DNA of 17,871 nt from Eimeria necatrix (taxonomy: Eukaryota; Apicomplexa; Conoidasida; Eucoccidiorida; Eimeriidae). The position numbers and the translations under genes are program-made. This document shows positions 1 to 9,706 of this stretch, in pieces; within the stretch, counting starts at the first letter, position 1; the number at the start of each line of letters is the position of its first letter. Under the pieces are notes generated by a model that saw only the letters and a list, made by a program, of their open reading frames with translations, ran no database searches and had not been told where the DNA came from. Location of the stretch: positions 1-17,871 of the forward strand of contig NW_013654605.1 of the NCBI RefSeq assembly GCF_000499385.1, written 5' to 3'.

Positions 1-50
1 GCTCTCCTGCATGTGCTGCCAGCAAATACTTGACGACGGGAAAGTCCGAC

Positions 51-141
51 CTGTACATACACCCCACACCCCACACCCCTGTACATACACCCCACACCCC
101 ACACCCCTGTACATACACCCCACACCCCACACCCCACACCT
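51..141. repeat. 28-bp C-rich minisatellite
   Basis: Three tandem copies of a 28-bp unit are visible. GTACATAC starts at 53, 81 and 109, and each copy is followed by ACCCCAC-type heptamers; the last copy carries an extra heptamer. The unit is four 7-mers long, so it probably grew from a 7-bp CCCACAC motif. It is unlike the CAG/CTG repeats that fill the rest of the window. It does not match the TTTAGGG-type telomere repeat of apicomplexans. It lies just beyond the possible 3' end of the minus-strand gene at 460-3290. Confidence 0.9.
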
Positions 142-459
142 TCACGCCGGCCCCAAGTGCTGCTGCTGCAGCGGCAGCAGACAAAGCAGCAGCAAAGACG
201 AGCCGGAAAGGAACGACTGCGCGGCCCCTCGTGCTGCAGGAACGCCACAGCAGCAGCTGCTGCTGCAGCAGCCGCAACAGCTGCATCAGCAGCACGGAAT
301 GCATCAGCAGCAGGAGCTTGATCCGCAACGGAAAGTCTAGAAGCAGCAGCAGCAGCTACAGCACCAACAAGAGCAGCTGCAGCAACATCTCCAGCAGCAA
401 AATGGCCTGCAGCAGCAGCAGGAGCTGCAGCAGCAGCAGCAGCTGCAGCAGGCGCTGAC

Positions 460-699
460 CTGTTTTTGCTGAGGCGCTCCTGCTCCTGTCTGTACTTGGG
501 CATGTGCAGCAGCGGGGCGTCGAAGGGCTGCTGCAGCGGCGGTGCTGCTGCTGCTTCTTTATTTGCTGCTAGAAAGAGAGTCAACGAAGAGGGGCTGTGC
601 TGCAGCGCCCAGCCCTCAGCCCCCAGCACCAGCGACGGGACACCAATTGCTGCCAAGAAGCCTGAGGAGGCACAGCAGCAGCAGCAGCAGCAGACCCTC

Positions 700-736
<37 letters not shown>

Positions 737-856
737 CAGCAGCAGCTCCTGCTCTGCGGAGCGCGCGTGCCGGCGCAGGAGCCGCAGCAGCGCAGCAGCA
801 GCCGCCGCGCGCGCCCGCCGCTGCCCCGCAGCAGCCAAACCACCCGCCCACCCCCC

Positions 857-900
<44 letters not shown>

Positions 901-1204
901 CGCACCGTCAAGCAGCAGACAGAGGGCTGAGGGGGGCTTGGCGCTGCGGCCCGCAGCAATTGCTTTGGCAGCTAAAGAGAAGTCCCGCGGCCAGCCGCCA
1001 GGCAGCTGCAAACGGCCGGCCTCATCAGCAACTCCAAAAAGCGACAAAAAAGCAACAACTCCAATTGCTGCTGCTCGCAGCACTTGCTGCTTCCCCCGCG
1101 GCAGCTGCTGCAGCTGCGCAGCCACTGCGGGCCCGTGCACAGGCTCCGGGGATATCGGGTCCGGCAGCAGCAAAGCCAGGTCCTCTTCGTCCTCCTCCCG
1201 CTGC

Positions 1205-1243
<39 letters not shown>

Positions 1244-1850
1244 GGCAGCCGCAGCAGCAGCCGCAAGTAGTAGTAGGCGTCTCCGAAGCTGGTCACTAAA
1301 CGACCCACGCCTTCTCTTTCTTTTGCTGCAGCTCGAGCTGCAGCAAACGCAGCCTCCTCTGCACTCAGCGCTGCTGCTGCTTCGCTGCTGCTGTTCTTGC
1401 TGCTGCTGCTGCTTCTGCTCCTCTGGCCTGCCTGCAGCAAAGACATCCGCCCAGCAGCAAAGAGAGCTGCGAAGTCGAGCGCATCATCCGGCACAAACAG
1501 CACAGGCACGTCGCCGTTGCTGCTGCTGCTGCTGCTGCCGTTGCTGCTGCTGCTGCTGCGGCCCTTCTTCGGGCCGTCCCCTTGGAGAGCAGCAGCTGTT
1601 GCAGCAGGAGAGCTCCCTGTTTCTGCAGCAGTGGTGCGAGAGGAGAGAGATGATGCTGCGCCGTGGGGAGGCTGCAGCAAACTATCAGGAGCAGCAGCAG
1701 CAGCAAGCGGAGTGGCAGCAGCAGCTGCTGCAGGTGCTGCAGTTGGCGCTGCCGCATTTGCTGCTGTTGCTGCTGCAGCAGTGGAAGGCGCCGAGTCGCT
1801 TGGATGCGTCGGCACGGAAACTCCTGGCGACCGCGTGCTGCTGCTCGTCG

Positions 1851-1889
<39 letters not shown>

Positions 1890-2704
1890 GTGAGTCTTTT
1901 GCTTCCTCTGTCTTCTGCTCCCTCTGCAGCAGGTCCACGACGAGGGCCCTTAGCCTGCGCATCCGGAGCAGCAGCCGCAGCAGCCGAATCCGCAGCAGCA
2001 GCAGAAATGATCATCAGCAGCAACTGCAGAATGATGAGCAGCAGCAGCAGCAAGATGAGCAGCAGCAGCAGCAAGATGATGAGCAGTAGCAGCGGCAGAA
2101 TCAGGAGGAGCAGCAGCAGCAGAACGAGGATGAGCAGCCGCAGCAGCAGAATAAGCAGCAGCAGCAGCAGACTGAGGATCACAGGAGCGCTGGGCAGCAG
2201 CAGGAGGAGCAGCAGGCGCAGCACCAGGAGCAGCAGCAAGCGCAGCAGCAGGCGCAGCAGCAAGCACAGCAGCAAGCCCAGAAGCACTCGCCGCAGCATG
2301 CGCAGCAGCAGGCGCCGCAGCAGGCGCCGCAGCAGGAGCAGCAGCAGCACAGCAGCAGGCGCAGCAGCAGCAGCAGCAGCAGCACAGCAGCAGCAGCAGC
2401 AGCAGCAGCAGCACAGCAGCAGCAGCAGCAGGAGCAGCAGCAGCACAGCAGCAGGCGCAGCAGCAGCAGCAGCAGCAGCGCAGCAGCAGCAGCAGCAGCA
2501 GCAGGAAAGCGCACAGCTGGCGCTCGCGCTCGACGGCCTCGTGTTCGTCGACTTCGTGCTGCTGCAGCGGCGTCAGCAAAGCGCCAGTTTGAATTCCATC
2601 TTCGGGATATAAAGGAGAAAACCAAGACTGAGGATAAACATCTCTTTTGTGGAGAGCTGCGCGCAGCAGCACTTCCTGTTCGATGCGGGTCCAGGCGGCC
2701 TCGA

Positions 2705-2742
<38 letters not shown>

Positions 2743-2899
2743 TGCTGCAGCAGCTGCGGCTTCAGCTGCCGCAGCAGCAGCAGCACCTCGCCGCCGTCCA
2801 CCTCCGCGCTGTAGAACCGCTCTTCTTCGCTGCTGTAGTAAATCCGGTGAGTGGCTCCATTGGAAATTGCTTCTTCAATTTCCGCCAGCCACTCCTCCG

Positions 2900-2947
<48 letters not shown>

Positions 2948-3028
2948 CGGCGTCCAGCAGCTGCTCCTCGGACTCCGCCTCGTCCTCTGCGTCCCCGCTG
3001 CTGCCCTCCTCCTCAGACCCGCCGCCGC

Positions 3029-3062
<34 letters not shown>

Positions 3063-3290
3063 GGGCAGCAGCAACTCCTCTCCCTCGTCACTGAAGTCTG
3101 TGAACGCCTCGTCGTCATCTATTTCTACGCGATCCACTTCCCGCACAGGACCTGTTGCTGCTGCGTCTGCTGCTGTCGCTGCTGCTGCTGCTGCTGCTGC
3201 GTTGGGAGGCACCCACGACAGCACCAGCAGCAGCAGCAGCAACTGCTGCAGCAGCAGCAGCACGCGCCACTTAGGGCGCCGGACCATCAT
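460..3290 (-). CDS. Multi-exon secretory/membrane protein of unrecognised family (3' end open)
   Basis: The gene starts at ATG 3290 (Met-Met). Exon 1 is 3290-2515, exon 2 is 1954-906, and exon 3 runs from 661 to at least 460. Both junctions keep phase: CT joined to G gives Leu, and G joined to GC gives Gly. Residues 1-30 form a signal peptide, with a basic MMVRRPKWR start and then a Leu-rich core ending near SWVPPN. Next come an acidic stretch (VEIDDDEAFTDFSDEGEE), poly-Ser, a globular-looking block (EEWLAEIEEAISNGATHRIY), poly-Gln, and a helical QQHEVDEHEAVERERQL segment that continues smoothly into exon 2 (RALVVDLLQREQ). Exon 2 is Ser/Ala-rich with a probable membrane segment (VLRAAAIGVVAFLSLFGVA, about residues 550-568). 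Exon 3 adds LAAIGVPSLVLGAEGWALQ and ends with PKYRQEQERLSKN. A donor AACAG|GTCAGC follows at 460. One in-phase terminal exon would stop at TGA 144-142, but this is tentative. I do not recognise the family; location at the surface or in the secretory pathway is inference. Confidence 0.65.
662..905 (-). other. Intron 2 of the minus-strand secretory gene
   Basis: Donor GACG|GTGCGC follows position 906. The acceptor CCTCCTCAG precedes position 661. On the sense strand the interior is mostly CTG runs. Skipping it joins LCLLLDG to FLAAIGVPS in phase and avoids a poly-Cys/poly-Leu reading. Confidence 0.6.
1955..2514 (-). other. Intron 1 of the minus-strand secretory gene (CTG-rich, no in-frame stop)
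   Basis: Donor CAGCT|GTGCGC follows 2515 and acceptor GATGCGCAG precedes 1954. The 560-nt interior is almost entirely CTG-type sequence on the sense strand. Read through in the exon 1 frame it stays open to a stop near 1950 and encodes blocks of Leu, Cys and Ala; another frame gives a Leu/Ile-rich hydrophobic run. The clean helical continuity across the proposed junction, the phase agreement, and a donor hexamer shared with intron 2 support splicing. The donor is not a strong GTAAG/GTGAG type, which is the weak point. Confidence 0.6.
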
Positions 3291-4025
3291 CCGTAGACAG
3301 GCTGGAACTGCTACCCGCCGGCTGCGACAACGCTAGCAGCAGCGGCAGCAGCTGCGGGTGCTGTTGCTGCTGCCGCCGCCGTTCCACTGCTTATTTCGCT
3401 GCTGCTGCCGCTGCTGCTGCTGCTCCTGCTGTTGCTGTTGTTGCTGCTGCGAAGCAAACGGGCGCCTCCCGCGGTTGGCCTCCCCAGACGTAGCCAAGAC
3501 CTACACCAATTCGTATGCTCAGTGTACCTGAGCCGCAGCAACTGCAGCAGCAGCAACTGCAGCAGCAGCAACTGCAGCGGCTGCGGGTGCAGCAGCTGCT
3601 GCTGCGTACCTTTCACTGCCAAGGGACAGACAGGATAGTAAACCAAGTAAATAGAAAGCTGATAGGAGGTCCCGGAAAGGGTGCTGCTGCTGCTGCCGCT
3701 GCTGTTGCTGCTCTGCTGCTGCAGCGGGGGGCCCCCAAGTCAACGGCGGGCGCGAGTCAGCAACTTGCTGCTGCTCCGTGAGGCAGCTGCTGCTGCATTA
3801 AGTGTTGCAGTTGCTGCTGCAAAGCAGTAGCTACAAATGGCGATCCCACAGTATCGCGGCTGCAGCTGCCGCAGTGACATGCTGCTGCAGCTGCCGCTGC
3901 TTCAAGTGCTGCAGCAGCAGCAGCAAGAGTTGTGCATAAACTGTCTACGACCAGGACAGGACGAGCTTCCCCAATAGCAGGAAAGTCAAAAAAATAATAA
4001 GCAGTTCTTCACGCGGGGCCTCGCC

Positions 4026-4053
4026 AGTAGCAGCAGCAGCTGCTGCTGCTACT
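4026..4053. repeat. Perfect 28-bp CAG/CTG palindrome
   Basis: AGTAGCAGCAGCAG is followed directly by its exact reverse complement CTGCTGCTGCTACT. A CTG run continues to the right. It can form a loopless hairpin or cruciform. It probably reflects a head-to-head switch of repeat polarity rather than a functional element. Confidence 0.85.
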
Positions 4054-4816
4054 GCTGCTGCTGCTGCTGCAGGGAGCTGGGGCGCCGGCAGTGGCGGCCC
4101 TACGCATTGCTGCTGCTAATGCTCACAGCAGCGACAAAAAAGTAGAAGTTGGAGCTATAGAGGAGCAGTGATGCTGTGTCCTTGCTGCTGCAGCAGCAAA
4201 CCTACGAGCCTGCAACAGCAGCGGCAGCGCCGCTGCAGCAACGTATTGAGCCGGCTTTGCTGCAGCGTTTGTCTGGAGGCTGTGTAGCCCCCATGATCCG
4301 AACTTAAATTGGGACAACCCGCAGCTAATTGCTGTGCTGCAGCTGCAGCTGCTGCTCTGCTACCCCTGATGCTGCGGCTGCCCGTTGCTCGCGTAGAACC
4401 TCGCTGTTGCTGCTGCTGCTGCTGTGTCTGCTAGGGAAGCCAAGGGCCCCACAGACGCAGCTGGCGCCTAATGAAGCTCCTGGCGCATGCAGGCGCTGTG
4501 TGTGGAGCTTCGGGGAAGACACGCGCAGTGGAACAGCAGCAGCAGCAGCAACAGCAGCGCAGAAATAGCAGCACGACACACGCAGACGAACGAAACACAG
4601 CAGTAAACAGCAGCAAAATGACGCCGCTAGACACTAGCAGCAGCAGCGCAGCAGCAAACGTGTAACGAATAAAGCCCCGGAGCCACACAGCCACCAGTAG
4701 TTGCGCTCCTCAGAGCCTCCTGCTGGAAGCAACAGCAGCAGCAGCAGCTTCCAGAACGCAGCAGCAGCAGCAGCAGCTTCCAAAACGCAGCAGCGAGCCA
4801 GTGACCACCAGTGTGG

Positions 4817-4902
4817 CAGCTAACTAGCTAGAAGGCTAGCTAGTTGGCAAGCTAGCCAGCCAGCTAGCCAGCCAGCTAGTTGGGCAGCTAGCCAGCAGCT
4901 AC
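4817..4902. repeat. CTAG-rich minisatellite, block 1
   Basis: Irregular tandem copies of GCTAGCCAGC and GCTAGCTAG occur here, for example GGCTAGCTAGTTGG and CAGCTAGCCAGCCAG. The block is made of two overlapping short motifs, GCTAGC and CAGC. It differs sharply from flanking CAG runs. Confidence 0.85.
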
Positions 4903-5138
4903 ACATGAAATTCTGCAACTTAATGGGACGTTTCCGTGCGCAGTCCGTCTGTGCAGTCTACCCAGCAGCAGTTGCTGCTGGAGCGCCCGCTGCTGCTGCG
5001 CCTGCTGCAGCTCGTGCTGCAGCGCCTGATGCTGCTGGTGCTGCAGCCGCTGCTGCTGCTTCGCCTGCTGCTGCTGCTGCTCAGGTTTACACAGGCAGCG
5101 GCTCTTTCCTTCCTACTTGCAAACAGTGCGCCTAACTG

Positions 5139-5725
5139 CAGCAGCTAGCTGGGGAACTCGCCGCTGGCTGGGGCTGCTGGCAGCTAGCTGGGAGTGCATG
5201 CAGCTAGCTGGAGGCACCTGTAGCTAGCTAGTAATTCTGGTAGCTAGCTGGGAGCTCTCGTAGCTAGCTGGGCATTGCTAGCAAACTCAAGCTAGCAGCC
5301 AAATGCTGATAACTGCTGTCGGCACAGCTAGCTGCAGAGCAGCAGCTAGCCGCGCAGCTAGCTGCAGAGCAGCAACTAGCTGCGCAGCAAGAGCTGATAA
5401 CTGCTGCCGGCGCCGCTAGGTGCGTATCAGCAGTTCGCAGCCGGTGCAGCTAGCTGCAGAGCAGCAGCTAGCTGTCGCTCCGCAGCAGCTAGCTGCAGAG
5501 CAGCAGCTAGCTGTCGCTCCGCAGCAGCTAGCTGCAGAGCAGCAGCTAGCCGTCGCTCCGCAGCTAGCTGTCGCTCCGCAGCAAGCTGCGCAGCTAGCTG
5601 CTGCTGCGTAGCTGGTAAAAATCACGGCGGCGTGCACAGAGAGTGGCTAGCGACGCAGCTCCTGGCTAGCTAGGAAGCAGTGGCTAGCTGCCCAGCTAGT
5701 GGCTAGCTACACAGCTAATTAGCAG
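5139..5725. repeat. CTAG-rich minisatellite, block 2 (AGCTAGCT units)
   Basis: About 30 CTAG tetramers fall in under 600 bp, mostly inside the 8-bp palindrome AGCTAGCT or the hexamer GCTAGC, spaced roughly 20 bp apart. From 5143 to 5270 the units look like AGCTAGCTGG plus about 10 variable bases. A larger unit opening with GCTGATAACTGCTG occurs twice, near 5306 and 5393. From 5448 the array becomes a regular 39-bp repeat. No gene is called within it; the open plus frame at 5420-5611 is simply the translated repeat. Confidence 0.85.
5448..5580. repeat. 39-bp tandem repeat, about three copies
   Basis: CTGCAGAGC recurs at 5454, 5493 and 5532, exactly 39 bp apart. Each unit holds two AGCTAGC motifs and a GTCGCTCCGCAG block. 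Because 39 is divisible by three, the plus strand reads as a 13-residue repeat (LAAEQQLAVAPQQ). The last copy has a single base change and is followed by a truncated unit. Confidence 0.9.
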
Positions 5726-5928
5726 CTAGGTCTTCGGGCGCTTCAGTGCCTACTGTAGGAAGGCTGCAACAAAGAGGCAGGTGCCTTATTTTGGCGTTGC
5801 TGCTGCTGCAGAACCCGCCGCTGCTGCTGCTGCAGCCGTTGCTGCAGCTGCTGCTGCTGCTAGGGCAAACCTTACTTAGAGTTTGCTTCTCTGCTAAACG
5901 TTTCAGCGTGGGTCTCGTCGTGCATGCT

Positions 5929-6144
5929 ATGGGTGACAGGGGAGGCCGACAGCGCAGCAGCATGATAGCTGCTGCAGCAGCTGCGGAGCTGCTGCAACAG
6001 CAGCTGCGGAGCTGCTGCAGCAACAGAGCCGCAGCTTCAGCAGCAGCAGCCCCGCTGCAAAAAAGCCAAGAGGACAACTGGGACTTTCAGGCTGTGCTTG
6101 ATGGACGGACCCACACACGCCGCACTGGCGAGACAAACACCTGA
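5929..6144 (+). CDS. Weak candidate coding exon, Ala/Gln-rich
   Basis: ATG at 5929 opens a 71-codon frame beginning MGDRGGRQRSSMI. It passes through Ala/Leu/Gln repeats and ends with non-repetitive PLQKSQEDNWDFQAVLDGR and THTRRTGETNT before TGA. The repeat is CAG-sense on the plus strand, as in firm exons of this window, and a CTG-rich, intron-like stretch precedes it (5795-5865). The frame also extends upstream of the ATG. No domain or homologue is recognised and it may be fortuitous. Confidence 0.2.
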   Translation: MGDRGGRQRSSMIAAAAAAELLQQQLRSCCSNRAAASAAAAPLQKSQEDNWDFQAVLDGRTHTRRTGETNT

Positions 6145-6287
6145 AGTAGCAGCAGCAGCAGCAGCAGCAGTAGCAGCAGCAATAGCCACAGGAACAGGAA
6201 CAGCAGCAAAGCGCGGAATAGGGCATCACTCCCCGCAGTTGCCACGTGCCACATGAGCTTTCAATACCCACAGCAGCCTCTAAGGTA

Positions 6288-6899
6288 GCAGCAGCAGCAC
6301 AAACCCCCGCAGCGCAACAGCAACAGCAGCAGCAGCGCCAGCAGCAGCAGCCGTGAAGCAGCAGGCCTTACGAGTTCAGCGGCTCCGCCGTCTGGGGGCT
6401 TCTCCAAGCAGCACACAGCGAGCTCCACTGCAGCAGCAGCCAAAGCAGCAGCAGGCAGCACCAGGCTCGCATGGAAGGAAGCAACAGCAACAGCAAAAGT
6501 AACAGCAAAACTAACAGCTGAAGCAACAGCAGTAGTAGGAGCTAGAGCAGCAGCAGCAGCAGCTAAAGCAGCAGCAACAGCAGCAGCGACGCAGCAACAG
6601 CAGCAGCAAAAAAGCCTCACCCGGGACACTGCCCGACGTTGGGCCAGAAAACCCCACAGGAATGCTGACTACGGCCTCCCAGCCCCTCTTCCGGTGTGCA
6701 CACACACTCGCAGCAGAAGCAGCAGCAGCAGCAGCAGCAGCGCCTGCCGGCCCCCTGCTGCTGCTGCCGCTGCTGCTGCAGCTCTCTGCCACGCTTTCAG
6801 CTGCTGGAAGCAAAGGTGGATGCGAAGCGCGCCGCTTCCAACTGTCTACGGGGATGGAGTGCAAGAAGCACTCCGGTCTGCTGCTGCAGCCGCTGCTAG

Positions 6900-6932
<33 letters not shown>

Positions 6933-6957
6933 GAGCCGTTCGGCGCCTCTTGGTTGA
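6288..6957 (+). CDS. Weak candidate exon: long stop-free Ala-rich frame without ATG start
   Basis: The plus strand is stop-free from just after TAG 6285-6287 to the stop ending at 6957. Non-repetitive pieces include GGFSKQHTASS, STRLAWKEATATAKVTAKL, KSLTRDTARRWARKPHRN and ADYGLPAPLPV. The first two thirds use CAG-sense repeats; from about 6757 the repeat turns CTG-sense and may be intronic. The minus strand of 6993-6630 is also open (KQCLFPFLSTKRRR, then poly-Ser, then VVSIPVGFSGP), so the strand is undecided. At most one of these is real. Confidence 0.2.
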
Positions 6958-7019
6958 AAGAAACGGAAAGAGGCACTGCTTACGCTGCAGCAAACACAGA
7001 AGGCACTAGCTGTTGGCCT

Positions 7020-7263
7020 TCAACCGCCCCGTGCGCAGTACGTGGCAGGAGCAGCAGCTGCTGACTTCGCAGCAGCAGCAGCAGCAGCAGCAGCTACAGA
7101 CGCACCGACAGCTGCAGCAGCATCAGCAGCAGCAGCAGCAGCAGAGGCGCTCCGTGGAAGCAGCTCCAAAAACAGCAGCAGCAAATCTTCCCACACACAG
7201 CAAAAAAATCTCAAGTCCATATGGCCTACCGGAGCTGTCCCTGCTGTAGAAGTAGCACTAAGT

Positions 7264-7296
<33 letters not shown>

Positions 7297-9666
7297 CGAG
7301 CGCTGCTGGCGGGGGCGGCGAGAACGCTGCGGTGGCTGCTGGCCATCACTGCTTCCAGCAACCCAGAAGACTCTGCTGCATCTGCTGCTGCTGCCTCATC
7401 TGCAGCGGCTGCTGCTGCGCTGCTGCTGCTCACTGCTGCTGGAGGGTCCCCAGCTGCAGCTGACGCTGCTGCTGCTGCAGGCTCCGTCAGAGGAGACGAT
7501 TGGTGGACACAAACGAAGAGAGAGTTGAGCTGTTGCTGCTGCTGCTGCTGCTGCAGCTGCAAACATATGGATACCTGCAGCAGCAAAGTGGAGCCCCCGG
7601 TGCAGCAGAAAGCCAGAGGGCGCGGCTGCATTTCAAGGGCGCAGAGGCCGACAAGGCTGCTGCTGCCATCATCAGCCACACAGCCAGCAACACGAGCTGC
7701 TGCTGCTGCTGTTGCTGCTGCTGTGGGCAGCAGCGTTGCAGCGCCGCTGTCGCTGCTTGCAGCAGCCACCATTGTCGCTGCTAGCTCACTGCGCCATCCA
7801 GATCCCTGCAACTTTATTCGTCTTCGTTGTTGCTGCTGCTGCTGCTGCGATTGTTGTTGTTGCTGCTGCTGCTGCGCAACGGATGCGCTGGAGGAAACAG
7901 CTGCTGCTGCTGCGGCAGCAGGCGCTGTTCGCTGCAGCAGCGCCGGTGGAGGCGGCAGCGCTGCTGCAGTCACCATGCGATCAAGCGGCTGCTGCTGCTG
8001 CTGCTGCGGAAGCAGCTGCAGCAGCTGCCAGTGAGGCAGCAGCGCCCCCGCCTGCAGCGGAAGATGCTCTGCATGCAGCAGCGCGTTAGCAGCAAGGGCC
8101 TGCAGCCTCGCGCCTGCTGCTGCCACTCGATGGGGAGACACCTCCTCTGCTGCTGCAGCTCCTGCTGCCACAGCGGCTACTGTTGCTGCCGCTGCTGAGG
8201 CCGCTGCAGCAGCTTCTGCTGGCCCTGCAGCAGCAGAAACGTCTCGGCGGCTTTTCGCAGCAATAGCAGCTCGAGGGCGCTGCAGCGGCAGCAGCTGCTG
8301 CTGCTGGTTTACTGCTGCGGCAAATAACTCGGTCTGTAGCAGCGTTGCTGCAGCAGAGATGCGCGCAGCAGCACGAACAGCAGCACTGGGCTGCAGCATC
8401 CGCAGCAGCAAACGCAGGCGGGGTGGGCGGCAGTCTAGCTGCGTCTGCGCTGCTGCTGGGAGGCCCGTGTAGCTGCTGCTATTGCGGCTGCTGCTGCCTC
8501 CTGCTGCTGCTGCGCTGCTGTCGTCCTCATCGTCTGCTGCGCTTGCGGCCCCGCGACGGACATGCAGTGCCACAGGAGCCGTGGCAGCAGCAGCACTACC
8601 AGCAGCAGCAGCAGCAGCAGCATGCAGCTCCTGCAGTAACCACACCGCAGCAACTTCTGTTTCTGCAGGAGCCCAGAAAAGGGCCGCGCGGCTTCCGTGA
8701 ACCTTTCTGATAGACTGCGTTAAAGCAGCAGCAGCAGCAGCAGGGCTGTTGCTGCTGGCAGTATCTTCTGCTGCTGACGCTGCTGCTACTGCGAAAGGCG
8801 CTGCTGCAGAGGCAGGGTCCCCTGCAGAAGAGAGCGCCGCAGCAGAGCCTGCTGCTGCTGCTGCTTCCGTTGCTGCTGCTGCTCCTGCTGCTGATGCTCC
8901 TGCCGCCCGTGTTGCTGCTGCTGGATAGGGGCAAGGCCGCTTCCACTGCTGCTGCTGCTCTGCTGCTGCAGGCTCTAGAGCTGTCCCATACCAGCCCACT
9001 TTGCGTTTCCCCGGGGCGTCTGCAGCAGCTCGATTGTGCTGCTGCTGCTGCTGCTGCTCTCCGCCCGGCGCTGCAGCAGCGTGGGGGAGCAGCTGCAGCG
9101 CATGCAGCAAGGGCTCTGTCATCCACACTGCCGGCGGCTTCTCTGGTGCAGGCCTGCTGCTGCTGCTGCTGCTGTCTGTGCCGCTGCTGCTGCAAATGCT
9201 GCTGTTCGCGAGTGTGCTGCTCCTGCACAGAGCAGCAGCAGCACGCAGAGACTGCAGCAACGCGGAGGAGCGGCAGGGGATATCCTGGTGCAGCAGCAGC
9301 CATGCCTCTGGGCTGCAGAGCCACTTGCCGCTGCAGATGGTGCAGTTCCTGCTGCAGGGAGACTTGCTGCTGCTGCTGCTGCAGCAGCAATTCGGGGAGC
9401 CCATCAGGGGCCACAGCCGCTCAGCAAGGGCAAAGGCCTCCCTGCTGGCTGTTCCGCCACTTTCGACATCCATGGTGCTGGCGTCGTTGCTGCGGCTTTC
9501 GTCTCCGCGGCTGCTGCTGCTGCTGCTGCTGCTGCTGCAGAGCCTGCTGCTGCTGTTGCTGCTGCGGCAGGGCGGGCGGGCTGCCGGCAGAAATGGTACT
9601 GGAGACGCCACCCGTCCCGGGGAGCCAGTGCGGGCGTTGGTAGGCAGATGGGGGAACAAAGGACCT

Positions 9667-9706
<40 letters not shown>

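Larger units (their letters stand above)
3291..7019. other. Repeat-rich region with no firm gene
   Basis: This region lies upstream of the minus-strand secretory gene and downstream of the INTS4-like gene. It holds short CAG and CTG runs of both polarities, a perfect palindrome at 4026-4053, two CTAG-rich minisatellite blocks, 24-bp tandem repeats near 5980-6035, and AACAGC-type runs at 6480-6530. Open frames at 3311-3646 (minus), 4123-4317 (minus), 4325-4694 (both strands) and 4905-5148 (plus) are short. They are mostly homopolymer in content, and several begin with GTG or TTG, so I do not call them. Two weak plus-strand candidates are listed separately. The bases just above 3290 should include the promoter and 5' UTR of the secretory gene, but no element is recognisable. 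Confidence 0.6.

Noticed and set aside
616..661. Minus-strand stop at 616 as the end of exon 2 of the secretory gene
   Set aside because: The frame between 905 and 616 is low-complexity Gly/Arg/Cys. Splicing 906 to 661 gives plausible peptide in another frame and keeps phase.
1950..2514. Continuation of the minus-strand frame from exon 1 to a stop near 1950, giving long poly-Leu/poly-Cys/poly-Ala
   Set aside because: Poly-Cys from TGC runs is not credible as protein. The region is better explained as a CTG-rich intron with phase-matched ends.
4431..4694. Minus-strand hydrophobic small protein (WLRGFIRYTFAAALLLLVSSGVI)
   Set aside because: It starts with GTG in a eukaryotic context, soon runs into poly-Cys, and has no supporting splice or domain signal.
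7042..8034. Plus-strand Ala/Ser-rich frame opposite the INTS4-like exon
   Set aside because: It is the antisense shadow of the long minus-strand coding exon and contains poly-Cys blocks.
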